Part shown: positions 45,394-56,274 of the stretch, one piece after another
Layout of the letters: the number at the start of each line of letters is the position of its first letter
Numbering within the stretch: the first letter of the stretch is position 1
NCBI GenBank assembly: GCA_946122785.1
Contig: CAMGYJ010000006.1
Coordinates: 32,786,168-32,850,167, forward strand
Direction of reading: 5' to 3'
DNA from: Linum tenue
Taxonomy: Eukaryota > Streptophyta > Magnoliopsida > Malpighiales > Linaceae
Length of the DNA: 64,000 bases
The notes under the pieces: model-generated
What the model saw: the letters and a program-made list of their open reading frames with translations, nothing else
What the model was told of the DNA's origin: nothing
Databases searched by the model: none
Made by a program: the position numbers and the translations under genes

Positions 45394-47029
45394 TGATTCG
45401 GGTCCAAATGTACACATTTTACCCCTCATTTCTTGTTAGTTATGATTAGTATATCACCATCCGCCGACCTATTTTACGCTAGGCTGTGCTTTTTGTTACA
45501 TTTTAGGTCCTAGCACGTGTGGGAAGGTCCGTGACGAGTTTCGGGTCATTCGGAGGTCAAAACGAGCCAAAAAGTGGAGACGGAGTCCTGTTCATTGGCT
45601 GCAGCTTCAGTTCACGGTCTCTAAGACCGTGAAATGAAAGCCCATATAGTGAAGTGGCCAATTTCCAGAATGGTTCTAGAGGTTACTGGCAAGAGGTCAG
45701 TTCACTCTCTCTAAGACCGTGAACTGAAAGCCCAAACCGTGAAGTCGTCAGTTCACTGCTTTAAGACCGTGAACTGAAGCCTAAGACCTTGAACTTATCA
45801 ATGCGACCGTGAACTGAAGCCTAAAACCTTGAACAGAGACCGATCTGGGTATAAAAGGAGTAGAGAGCTGAAGGAGAAGGGAGAGCTTTTAGTAGGTTTT
45901 TAGTATGTAGAATAAAAGAGGGTTTCTAGTGAGAGATTAGGGTTTCCTCTTCCTATTCTAGAGAGAGAGAGTGCCATTCGAAGGAGGAAGAAGGAGATTT
46001 GGGATGGCCCTAAACTAGATGAGTGAAGATACTTATCTCTCAAGGGAGATTCAAGCAAGGAGGAAGGAAGATTGTCATTTCTTCATGGTTCTTTCTCTCC
46101 TCTTTCTTGTTTTCCTTTGCCTAGCTGTGGAATAACCTACCTATTCACTTGGGTGTTGTAAACCCTAGCTACAATTATGTGAATGCTTGTATGAATTGAC
46201 CGATATGTGTGTGGTTGTGTTTAATGTGAATGTGGAGGTGTTTTTCTTGGTGATTGTGTGTGCTATGTTGACCTAGCTTAGAGAGGAGACCTCCTTAGGT
46301 TAAGAGGCTCAATTAGAGATGGGTGTTTTTGGGCATTGTGCCTCCTAGGCTACTTTAGGGAGGAAACCACCTTTATCCAAAGAGGCTCAATTTGAGCTGG
46401 GTTTCCTTGGGCATTCAAGGCCTCCTAGACTAGTTTAGAGAGAACTCTCCTTAACCTAAGAGGCTCTATTAGAGATGGGTTTCCTTGGGCATTTCATGCC
46501 TCCTATTCTAGGTTAATTAAGTTCAAACCTCCTATTTTGTATTAGCACTTAGGGTTTGGTTGTGGGTGGCCGTCTGAACTCCAATTCGAGGGTGAAGTCT
46601 AACAATTCCTTAGTCGATAGGTTGAGAGGGTCGCATTAGCAGCTTGGATCATACCCCATTTCCTCCACCTAGAGACTAAGAGGGTAGCCTTGGCTACTTG
46701 TTAAACTTCTCTGCGATTTATAACCCCCTAACCACACACGGTTGTTCGATTCTTGAAGTCATAATTGTTAGCTGGGTGGCAACACCCGGGTGAACTCTTC
46801 TCTCATTGGGACGACCTAGATTTACTTTACTTGCTTGTTTTTATTTGTAGTTTTCTTACTTTTAAACCCAAAACCGTTTTGCTAGATAACATCCTAAGCG
46901 ATTGAAGTAGGGGTACATGAACCGGCTCGGGTTTTACGATTAAATACTTGCCCTATATTGCACCCGGCTAGAGTTTACAAACTTGGGTTCTAGTCGGGAT
47001 TGATTCGCGGTGTAGTTCTGTGCCAGTCA
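45394..47029 (+). repeat. 3' LTR of the non-autonomous element
   Basis: 1636 bp, preceded by the polypurine tract. TATAAAA is at 45850-45856. Upstream is a perfect 10-bp hairpin, TTCACGGTCT (45611-45620) with AGACCGTGAA (45624-45633), three-base loop. It ends GTGCCAGTCA at 47029, aligned with GTGTGATTCA of the 5' LTR. Confidence 0.92.
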
Positions 47030-47034
47030 TTACC

Positions 47035-47329
47035 CAAGATCAGTTAGTCTACCTCCCATTTACCTTTCAATGGTATACACATGATGACTTTTACCATAGA
47101 TGGCGTGAAGCAACTTTCAATAACTGTGTTATCCCATTGATTAGTATATGGACTAATAAGCTTGCAAACAGTGGCATCATGATAACACTCAAATTAGTGT
47201 TATTTAGAGCACATATTTATGCTTGTTTTGAGTTATTTTATGTTCTTCATGGTCAACAAATCACCAAATATACTCTATATTCATTCCTTTGAGAAAATGT
47301 TAGTATTTTAAAGTGTATTGAATGGTATG
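47035..47329. other. Unassigned tract after the LTR element
   Basis: It would be continuous with 39981 before the LTR element inserted. A 90-codon plus-strand frame (47020-47292) contains QWYTHDDFYHRWREATFNNC, which I do not recognise. Confidence 0.4.
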
Positions 47330-48246
47330 AATACTTTTAGGTACAAAATGCGCACAAGTGTAGAGAAAAAAGTAGATTTCCAGAGATCACGGTCAGTGCA
47401 TGAAAGATCTAGGTCGGAAACAGAGGGCACGAAGCTGAGGACTAAGATCGCAGCCTTGGACGCGAAGATCACAGTCGCGAAGATGGAGGTCCCAGGCATG
47501 AAATTTCTGAGAAGCCAACAAGGAGGGAGCAAAAGATATTGACAGTTAACTCACAACCTTCTTCAGTCGAGCCCGCGAGAAAGATCGCAACCGCGAGTCA
47601 CAGATCGCGATCGTGAACTCAAGCCGCGAGTCATGGATCGCGACCGTGAACTTGGGCCACAAAATTCCGAACCTCAAGTGAAAAATGGTTAGCTAGAGTT
47701 CGCGTCCTTCCCATCCCAGATTGTGGCCGCAAACTCTCCCCTCGTGACCGTGAACTTACCCGAAATCCTATAAATCTATAAATAGGGGGTTGCTCTCCCT
47801 ACTTGAGAGTTGATTTTGGTTGAAGATTTCTGGTTTGAAGAGAGTGAAGCTGAAGGAGGGAGAAGAAGGAGGAAGGGAGCTCTCCCACAACAAGGCCTCT
47901 TCTATTTTATTCCCCCCTTTATGGGGTAGTCCTCTATGGTATTAGGGTTTAAACTTCCCAACCCTATGTTTAGGTTTTGAATATAGATTTAATGGTGTTA
48001 GAGTTTGTGAATGGATATGTTTGTTTTAGTGAATTTATGCTTCATTGATGCTTAATTATGCTTGGGTAAATCGCTCAACTCTTCCCTACTAGCCTACAAT
48101 TGAGTTAACACTAGGTGGGGTTTTAGGGTTAGACTAGAAAGTGTCGACTGGCAGATTAAGATTAGATGAATAACTCAAGATTCCTTAGTCGACGTGGCGA
48201 CCGAACCCCTGTTATAGCAATGCCTTCCTAAATTAACGCTAGAGAA
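47330..48246 (+). mobile_element. LTR-like fragment of a related family
   Basis: CGCGATC and GACCGTGAAC motifs cluster at about 47380-47760, followed by CTATAAATCTATAAATAGGG (about 47770), a purine-rich leader, and text resembling the U5 side of the 39987 LTR (CCTTAGTCGACGTGGCGACC, about 48185). No clean TG start. It ends where internal sequence of the 39987 family resumes at 48247. Confidence 0.55.
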
Positions 48247-48769
48247 GTCGCACGCATTTTGATCAAATGAACGACACCCATCTTGTGAGCTCTAACATTT
48301 AGAGCTTTCCGTCATGGTAAAGGGACGTTAGGATTGAGCGTGAATATGCACATCTTTTGCATCAACTGGTCCCGACCCCACTGGTCGAGAGTGAGTGATT
48401 CATTCATCATATTTTGTTCATTTCTTATACCCCGGTGAGGACCTAGGTTGCTAGTTCGTTTGTTCCTATGATGTGATCTTCATGCATGAGTGATTGTGAT
48501 TGGTGATTCATTGAAATAGGTTATATGTCGGTTGATGAATAATGTGAGAAATCTTATTTTGCACAACCTTAATACAGTTGAATGTCGTTTGTAGTGGTTG
48601 CCATGATTACTTTGTTTTTGTCCATATGTCGGTGTCAAATAACCATTGTGATTCATTCATTTTGTGCCCTATGACATGCCCCTAAATTTTTTTTGAAAAA
48701 GAAGTTGTAAGCTTACCTTGTTTTGTACTTGGTTTGGTTGGGGACAAACAAACGTTCAACTTGGGGGAG
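48247..48769 (+). mobile_element. 3' internal fragment of the non-autonomous LTR family
   Basis: Matches 44880-45393 closely (ACACCCATCTTGTGAGCTCT, ATACCCCGGTGAGGACCTAG) and ends with the polypurine tract TTGGGGGAG at 48761-48769. The 5' part of this element copy is missing. Confidence 0.85.
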
Positions 48770-50388
48770 TGATTCGGGTCCATATGTACACATTTTACCC
48801 CTCATTTCTTATCCGTTATGCTTAGTAGATCACCGTCTCTCGACCTATTTTATGCTAGGTTGTGCTTGTTTTGTACATTTCAGGGCCTAGCACGTGTGGG
48901 AAGGTCTGGGACAAGTTTTGGGTTATTCGGAGGTCAAAACGAGCCAAAAAGTGGAGGTTGAGCCATGTTACGGGCTTGAGCTTTAGTTCAGAGTCTCTAT
49001 GACCGTGAGCTAGGCCCTGTCGGGCAAATATAAAGACAACAGTGGGGGAGAGAGAAAGGAGAGCTGTTTTTTGGAGAGGAATTCACTACAACAAATCCGT
49101 CCTATTAGGACAATTTTTTTGTCATTTTCTGTTTGTCACAATAGGTTGTATAATATGACAAAAATGGTTTATGTCCTATTTGCTATGCCTAATGTGACAA
49201 AACAGGGTGTTGTCAGAATGTTTTGTCAGTTAAGGGACGTAATGTGATAAAGTTGTTGTGCCATAATATTTTTTGTCAAAATAGGTAACCCATAACGCCC
49301 TGTAAGAGACATAAAGTGACAAATTATATCGTCAATGTATATTTTGTCATATTATGTCTTCCCGAATTGTTTATATGACAAAACGTTTTGTCACAGTAGA
49401 GAACCATAATCCCATGCCTAGCTGACAAAAGGGCATGTTCGTCATAATATAGTGGTTTCATGTTGTGACAAAGGAATTTCGTCATATTCGATCATGTTAT
49501 ACTGAAACCTCTTTCATCGGGGAAAATAAATCACAAGTAAAATAAATTTCATAAAATAGAAACACTATCCAAAAACACCAAAGGGGAGTTCTAGAGAGAG
49601 AGAGTGTGTGTGTGAGTTCTTGAGTGATCTTGGAGCTTAATTGAAGGCATTGATCAAGCTTGGAAGCAAGGAATCAAGCCTAGAAGAAGAAAAAGATCTT
49701 GGGCTCCAATTTGTAATCTCTCTCTTATCTCTCTACAAAGTCACCCTTTTCTCTTGGGTTTAAGAACCCCAGGTCTAGATTTTGGTTTGTTGTTGATGTA
49801 TGTGACAAATTCCATGTGTTGATTGATGATTTGACTTAATTGATGGATGGTTTTCATGAATTTCTTGAGTTTGGATTCCTTCTCTTATCAATTGAACTTT
49901 TGATCTAGGAGGGAGAAAATCCCCTTAGAGCCCCCTATTGGCGTCTTTGGGTCACTCCTATCTTATATTGTCCGGGTAATCCCCGAGGGAGTCGATTCAG
50001 TTGGTTTCCTCACATATGAAACCCTAGTTGAATAGAGCACCTACCCATACACTGATTCACCGTTCCTGGTCATCCCCGAGGAATTCCTTCTCCAAACGGT
50101 AGAGTATTTGAGTCGATCGAACTAGGAGGATACTCAACATCAAACCAAAGGTCGAAAATAGGGGGATTTAACCCAACAGAGCTCCAAACCTTGTAAATAG
50201 CTAGGTTAGTTAGCTTAGTTTTATTAATCACTATCCTAGGTTGGCTAGATAACGAACCCTAAACCTGAAGTAGGGTAAGCCTAGATCCCCGTGGTATGAT
50301 AAATTCTTATTGCTTGCTTGCCCTATGCTACACCCGGTCACCGGTTATACTTGGTCGGCGATTGGGATGTTGTAGTTAGATCGAGTCA
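48770..50388 (+). mobile_element. LTR of the second non-autonomous element
   Basis: Starts TGATTCGGGTCCATATG at 48770 and ends TCGAGTCA at 50388, aligned with the ends of the 39987 LTRs. It carries a CACTA-like insertion at 49084. More diverged from the 39987 LTRs than those are from each other. Confidence 0.78.
49084..49560 (+). mobile_element. CACTA-like element, right end not found
   Basis: It begins CACTACAACAAATCCGTCC, the CACTA terminus. Many subterminal TTTGTCA, TGACAAA and GTCACAAT motifs fill 49120-49490 in both orientations. No closing TGTAGTG was found, so the right limit is estimated from where the LTR text resumes (about 49580). Confidence 0.6.
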
Positions 50389-52529
50389 GTCGAAAAGAAT
50401 GCAAGTGTGTGGAAAAGTGGTTGTAAATCGTAGGAGAGCGCGACTAGTGAAGAAGCTTCACTCTCTCGGTCGATGGGCCAAGGAATGTCAAAAGAAGCTA
50501 ATGAATTAGCTCTCCTGGCCAATCAACTAAGGGTTGCCAAGGCTACTTCCTCGAACCTGAATCCGGACGGCAAAACAACAACCAACTCAAAGCGCTAAAA
50601 TGAAGTATGATGTTTGCCCTAATTCTGTCTAAATAGGTTGATCAATTGGCCAAGGAATTCCAGCTTATAAAATCCTCTTAGCAAGAAGGGGATTTCCCTC
50701 TCCCTAGGTCAAATTGGCACAATAGTGAGAAATGGAAAACACAACTCAACCTTCATAAAAATACCTCAATACTTGCATTAAAACACAACCCACAAACAAA
50801 ACACTAACGGGTCGTTTGCTTCGTGGATTTTAAATATGAGGGTTTTGGTAAAACCTGGGTTTTGAAAAACCATGGATATATGATGGATTTGGTGGCATCA
50901 TGGATTTGAACAAGTCTATTGTTTGCTTGTTGGATTTGATAATGAATTATATTTGATTAGATTTGTGGATATGAAATACAAATTACCTTGTTACCCTTAT
51001 GTAATTATATTTCCCTTAAAAACAAATCTAATGCATACAAAGTAACTGAACTTCTACTTTGTGAACTCGTTCAATTACAAATATAGAAATGCATAATAGT
51101 TTGAACATGACACAACTCCCTAATTTTTGGATCCAACTGTCGATCCAGCAATAATGCACAAGATGAGCATAAAGTGTTAGAAATAGCAATAGAGGAGTAA
51201 ATAGAAGACTCAGTAGACGAAGATGTGAAATTCAACCACAATTGAAAATGTCCCGATTTTTTTATCAAACTCGAGCACCACGCTTAATCCGAAATTTCAT
51301 CACGAAATTCACAATTTATGCGAGAAATTAATGTTAAACAAGCCCAAAAAAATAAAGAGACAAGGAGAAACAAACATGAGAGTCCCTTTATCATTCATTG
51401 CTCTATATGAAAAATTGAGGACAAAGAGTTGGAGGCCACCACCGGGGAAGAAGGAAGGGTAGATTAGTCATTAGGTAAAATAAGTAGGGATAAACTAGTA
51501 AGATACCATCATGGATTTAAATCCATCAACCAATTCCCACCTCCATAGGTGGAACTTCCAAGTCCGTGGGGTCCACGGATTTGGACCTCCAAACTCTGTG
51601 GGCCCCACGGATTTACTCCCTCCAATTTCATCAAGCAAACAATAGACTTTTGTCAAAATCCATGATAAATGCAAGTCCATCACCAAATCCATCAACAAAA
51701 CCTTGAAGCAAATGACCCGTAAATTCATTCTATCTATCACATACAAAGAGCTAGGGTTCATAATACCCAAGTGAAGAAGAACTCTACTCCATAGCTAAGC
51801 AAAGGAAAACAACAAATATGAAAGAAAGAACCATGGTGGATGCTTGTCTTCCCTCCTTGTTGATGAGCATTCCCTTGAGAGGTGAGAATCTTCACTCTTC
51901 TAGCTTGAAGTGAGCCCAAATCTTCTTCTTCTCTCCTTGTTGATCACTTTCTCTCTCAAGATTTTGAATAAGAAGACCTTTCTCTCACTAGGGCTTCCCC
52001 CTTGGGGTTTCTTCAGCTGGAACCCAAGAAGGGAACCCAGAAAATGTAAAACCAACCCCAGATCCAACCCCCTTTTTCTCTCTCCCAATTGCCTTCTATT
52101 TATAGAGCACGAAAATCACTTTCACGGTTTGCACTTCACGTCCGTGACATTGGAACACAAACCGTGATATCGGACGAAAACGCAAGTCAATGGCGCCGTT
52201 TTTGTCCAAAATCACGGTCTCGAGTGGATTATCACGGTCGAGTGACTGTGATTTCTCTTAAGCCCGCGAGGCGCAAAAGCTTTCCTGGTCACCTTGTACT
52301 TCACAGTCATCATGCAATTGTCACGGTCACCTTTGGACTTTTCTTCACATTTTGGCACTTTTCGACTCCAATCGTCCCGAAACTAGTCCTCGACCCTTCC
52401 ACACGTGCTAGGACCTGAAATGTAACAAAAATAGCACACCCTAGCATAAAATAGGTCGAGTGACAATCAAATGCAAAGTCAAACTATCAATAAATGATGG
52501 GTAAAATGTGTGTAATTAGTTCCGAATCA
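50389..52529 (-). mobile_element. Minus-strand LTR of the same group
   Basis: On the minus strand it starts TGATTCGGAACTAATTACAC at 52529. It has a palindrome cluster at 52330-52110, CTATAAATAG at 52105-52096, a leader, then text aligning with the 5' LTR (TTGGTTGTTGTTTTGCCGTC near 50590). A MITE splits it at 50808-51719. Its far end meets the plus-strand LTR near 50389, so the two LTRs are tail to tail. Confidence 0.75.
50808..51719. mobile_element. PIF/Harbinger-type MITE (912 bp)
   Basis: Ends are CGGGTCGTTTGCTTCGTGG and its near complement CTTGAAGCAAATGACCCG, flanked by TAA at 50805-50807 and 51720-51722. A second inner inverted pair is TCTATTGTTTGCTTG and CAAGCAAACAATAGA. A 3-bp TAA/TTA duplication is the PIF/Harbinger signature. 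There is no coding sequence; the frames at 51071-51268 and 51495-51770 are incidental. Confidence 0.88.
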
Positions 52530-53090
52530 ATGCTAGGAAATGGTTCATCACCCAACCACATCACTCTAGTACCTCATGGGATGAGCTTTGTAATAAATTT
52601 ATCAATAGGCACTACACCCCCTCAAAAACCGCCAAGATGAGGGCCACAATTAATTCATTCAAGAAAAGGAAGCAAGAGACTTTTAGGAAGGCTGGGAGCG
52701 TTTCAACTCTTTGCTTTTTGAATGCCCCCATCACGGTATAGATGATTGGTGAAAGGTGTAAATATTTTCCAAAGTTGTCAACCGTGATCAAAGACAACAA
52801 ATCCTCAATATTGTAGGAGGCAAAAGATGACCGAGAATGAACTTGATTGGGATGAAGAACAAGAAGAGGAAGTTGCGGAAGAACCTACGCCCATATCTCA
52901 AGCAATAGTTTCATCTCTCGAAGACATGGTCGAGCAACCAGACAAGTTAGCAGAGGAAGAACAACCACTAGAAACATCTGAACTTATACTAAAGGGTATC
53001 CCCCCTCTTCAACATCCTGCAATGTCACAAACCTTTCGGCTCTCGGCTCCGCGGCTCTGTCTTAGGTTCTTTATCCCAAGGTTGAACATA
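52530..53090 (+). pseudogene. Ty3-type retrotransposon gag fragment
   Basis: From about 52550 one frame reads STSWDELCNKFINRHYTPSK, then TAKMRATINSFKKRKQETFR and KAGSV. This is the retrotransposon gag signature (W-x-x-L-x-x-x-F, PSKTAKLR, ESLYEAW-like). A TAG follows at about 52738 and another at 52814. The following frame (52827-53093) is acidic (DWDEEQEEEVAEEPTPIS) and unrecognised. The minus-strand LTR abuts at 52529 and apparently truncates it. Confidence 0.72.
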
Positions 53091-53829
53091 TGATATTCCC
53101 CCCTCTCCCCGTTGGTCGAGCATGGAGATGGAGAAACCCCGTGGTACTCCCATATCAGTTTAACCACCCCCGAGGGTGAGTTCTTTGAGACCAACCTTTG
53201 AATCGGATTTTCATGAAGATCACTCCCTAGTGAGTGAAAATCTCCAGTTGGAGACTGGAAGGGAGGATGAATTGTTAGAACATTTACTACATTTCCAACC
53301 CTTATGGAGCAGAGCGTTCTCAAGATCGAAGCAGTTGAGAATTTCATAGGAACATTTATGAACAGGTTTCAAAGTCTTAATGTAGGGTAACATCAAAACA
53401 AAATAGAACTACTACTATTGAAAGAAAAGGTTGTCGCTCTTCCTCATATATTGGTCATTAGGAGGAATGAAGAAAAGAGAGTCGGTTACTCTCCAAAGTG
53501 GCATATAAACTTAAGGATCTATTACAGTGCCTCCAGGATGCCCAAGGATTAGGGAAGACGTGAGTCTCCCAATTCTGAAGTTCCCATGAAGAAGACTCAA
53601 TCACAACATGCGTGGGGACATCATCTGCACCTTACCCATCAAGGTTGAAATCTGACTGTTTAGACGAGAAATTCAAGAACTTTGTAAAATATGATGAAGG
53701 AGATTCAGATCGACATGTCGTTCAACGAAGCTATGATTCAAGATTTCGAAGGGTGTTACTTTGAAGGGGGGTTCTCATGGAGAGGTATTCAGTAGGTAGA
53801 GTTTGGGAAAGCTTGAGGCCAATAGGTGA
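53091..53829. other. Decayed retroelement-like DNA, unassigned
   Basis: All frames are interrupted. The plus strand contains VENFIGTFMNRFQSLNVG-like and ALPHILVIRRNEEKR-like stretches that could be gag debris. No firm call. Confidence 0.35.
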
Positions 53830-54489
53830 GAAGGTTCCTTGGTTCTAGTTAATATGGCAACCTTTCTCTATTCTCGTGAACTCCTTCCTCTCATGGCTAA
53901 TCCGATTAAATAGAATATACACAATAGACAGAGTTCATAAATGGAAGTCAGACATTGATATTATATGCTTTTTGTGTAACTCTTTACCGGAATTGAGAGA
54001 CCACATTTTTGTCACTTGTCCATATGTGCAGCAAGTGTATGAGGTATGCTTCCCAACTAGCTTGAGGTATCACCCGATACTGGATGGCAGGATGGACTTC
54101 TGAAAGTGATGGATAAGTTCGAGAAGTGCGAAGTTGGGATGATGGTTTGGAATATGTTGGTTAGTGAAGTCTGAAGAGGAAGATGTTGAAGAGTGTTTAG
54201 CAAAAAGTCTATATTTGTAAGTGAGTTAGTTAAACGAATGCAAGGAGTGTTGGAATGAAGAATTGTTGGAGATGTACAGCTTGAAGAGGCCGTTAGAACT
54301 TAGAAGGAAAAAACTCTACTTTTAGATTGATAGTTTTGGTGTATTGCTACTTTGTTGTTATTTCCCTTATAGTTGTTTGTTGGTTCAGAAAATAAGTAGT
54401 CCCAGATTGTAAGTGCTAAAGAACAAAGTTACCTACTATATGTTGAGTTTTGATGAAATGAATGACCTTTTCAAAAATAAATAAAAAGA
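53830..54489 (+). pseudogene. LINE ORF2 zf-RVT and 3' end
   Basis: The frame 53876-54103 has FLSWLIRLNRIYTIDRVHKW and CFLCNSLPELRDHIFVTCPY, the zf-RVT zinc motif (C-x2-C...H-x4-C) of plant LINEs. Decayed coding follows to about 54330. The tract ends CAAAAATAAATAAAAAG, a LINE-like A-rich tail. Reverse transcriptase is absent. Confidence 0.75.
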
Positions 54490-55034
54490 TGGTAACAAGT
54501 GGTACAAGGTGGTAATGGGCGTTACAAAAAAAAAATTCTCAAAATATATAAAAAAAGTTAATATAATTTTGTACCCAAAATATGTTGGGTTCGGATGTTG
54601 CATATCCATTTCCATACCCAAAATATGTTGGATTTTATCCATACCCATACTCATACCCATACAAGAACAGGGTAGAATATCAAAACCATACTCATACCAG
54701 ATTGGATATCGGTATCGACGGTTAACCATGGATAAGAATTATCCTTATAACTTCAACCAACTTGTTAACAATTACACATATACTGACATTATATAAGTGA
54801 AAATTTAAAAAAAGAATTTACTTAAATAAAGAAAATTAGATAAAAATAATATAATTTTATGAAAATATTATATATGTAAAATAAATATAAAATATGTTGA
54901 GCATAATAATGATCATTTTTAACAAAATACATATGCATGTGTATAATTAGCAGGGTTTGAGTTGGATAGTGAGAAAATCATGCCCAACAACACTCGCAAT
55001 ATTCGGGTTCAATATTACCCGTACCAATTTAAAA
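54490..55034. mobile_element. ATACCCA-rich transposon fragment, left part
   Basis: Repeats of CCCATACCCATA and AAAATATGTTGG (54575-54700) are followed by AT-rich DNA and then ATTCGGGTTCAATATTACCC. The text appears to continue at 60906 (TCGGGTCCGGATTTTACCC) once the copia element is removed. Probably a small hAT-like element; no termini were confirmed. Confidence 0.4.
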
Positions 55035-55039
55035 TTTTC

Positions 55040-55784
55040 TGTTAGGAACGGAACAACAACAAGAACGAGGTTACCGAATCTGGAGCTGAGTCGCGGACTA
55101 GGTCGCTCTCTTTAAGACGTTCGCGACACTGCCCTCGATGCGCACGGCAGACTATCAACCGGTCATCTCCAGGATAAAACATCTCCTCTTTGATCTCGCG
55201 GTTTTGTGCGAAAACTGGAGCTCTCTGAACACTCGCTCTACTGTGTTTAGGCTCGTTGTGGTGTGTTTAGAGGGGTTGGGGAGGCGGCTATTTATAGAAG
55301 CCGAACCCCTAGAAATATACCCTCTTGCTTGGGGAATAAGTCGGATTAATTAAGGAAGATAATTACTTCCTTAATTAAAACCGTCGGTTAAGATAAATCC
55401 AGCGGGATTATCCTTCGAATATTCCTTTTTAGTCGATTATCCTTAGAATATTCCTTAGAATAACCAATTAATAATTAATTATTAGATAATTAATTTCGTT
55501 CGGAATTTCTCCAAAAATATATATAGTCTCAAGTGAACCAACCAACCAACCAATCAACCGACAGACCGACCGGACGGTCAGACGGAAGGACGGCGCGCGC
55601 GCGCGCGTGTGTGTGGTGGTCCGTTAGGTCCTCCCTCTCCCACAAAAGTGGGTCACCCCAAGGGGCATGCCCTTAGGAGAGAGGCTCTTATCTTTATACA
55701 CATTTCACCAAGTAAAACTACTAATGTGGTAGTTTTTCCACTTGAGACTCTATAGCTTTCAAAGCTATTCATAGATTTCCAACA
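55040..55784 (-). repeat. Copia LTR, left copy
   Basis: 745 bp. On the minus strand this is the LTR following the polypurine tract. Contains CTATAAATAG (about 55290-55300) as a likely TATA box and a CG/TG microsatellite at 55594-55614. Confidence 0.9.
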
Positions 55785-56274
55785 ATCCCCCACTTGAATA
55801 GTTTTGAAACTATCTCTGAGCATCAACAGTTCCATAAGATTGGGCATAAGCTAAGGTATCGCGAAGATTTGAACCTTAGCGTAGTGGTTACACTTCCGAT
55901 TTCATAAGGGTGACTCGTAGTCTTGAACCCTATCTCAGACAGTTTAGCACACCGGATCTTTTCATTGAGTTGTGTTCTCGTCTTAGCCCGTGCGTTTATG
56001 GCCATGCACGTTATCCTGGTTTAGTGAACTCTCTAGCAACTTTGTGCCTCCAAAGTTCCATAGGGAGCGGCCCCACTCCCACATTCACATAGGTGAGTCT
56101 ATCAGGAGTACACCCAAAGTAAAGTACTCCACCCCACATAGGGTATAGATCTCATTAAGAGTTATTAACTCAACCTCCATTGCTTTGGGATTCATGCTTC
56201 ACTATGCATGAACTTTTCGCATACTACTCATGACTTGTTATTACCCATTGAACCCATTTCTTGGGATCTCCAGT

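Larger units (their letters stand above)
39987..47029 (+). mobile_element. Complete non-autonomous LTR retrotransposon (7043 bp)
   Basis: The 5-bp duplication TTACC lies at 39982-39986 and 47030-47034. The 5' LTR is 39987-41690 and the 3' LTR 45394-47029; both start TGATTCGGG and end TCA. Primer site TGGCGGCGTTGCCGGGGA is at 41697-41714 (the tRNA-Asp-like site seen in some plant Ty3 elements, from memory). Polypurine tract GTGTGGGGGG ends at 45393. There is no protease, RT or integrase, only one decayed frame at 41892-43154. The phrase GCGCTTGGTGGGAGGCAACC (about 43210) and GAGGGCAATGTCGAGCTTAA (about 43400) recur in plant large retrotransposon derivatives. A block of about 190 bp is duplicated internally (44699-44880 and 44889-45150). 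Confidence 0.93.

Noticed and set aside
54509..54796. Overlapping open frames on both strands with Ile/Tyr/Pro runs
   Set aside because: They derive from the ATACCCA simple repeats of a transposon fragment.
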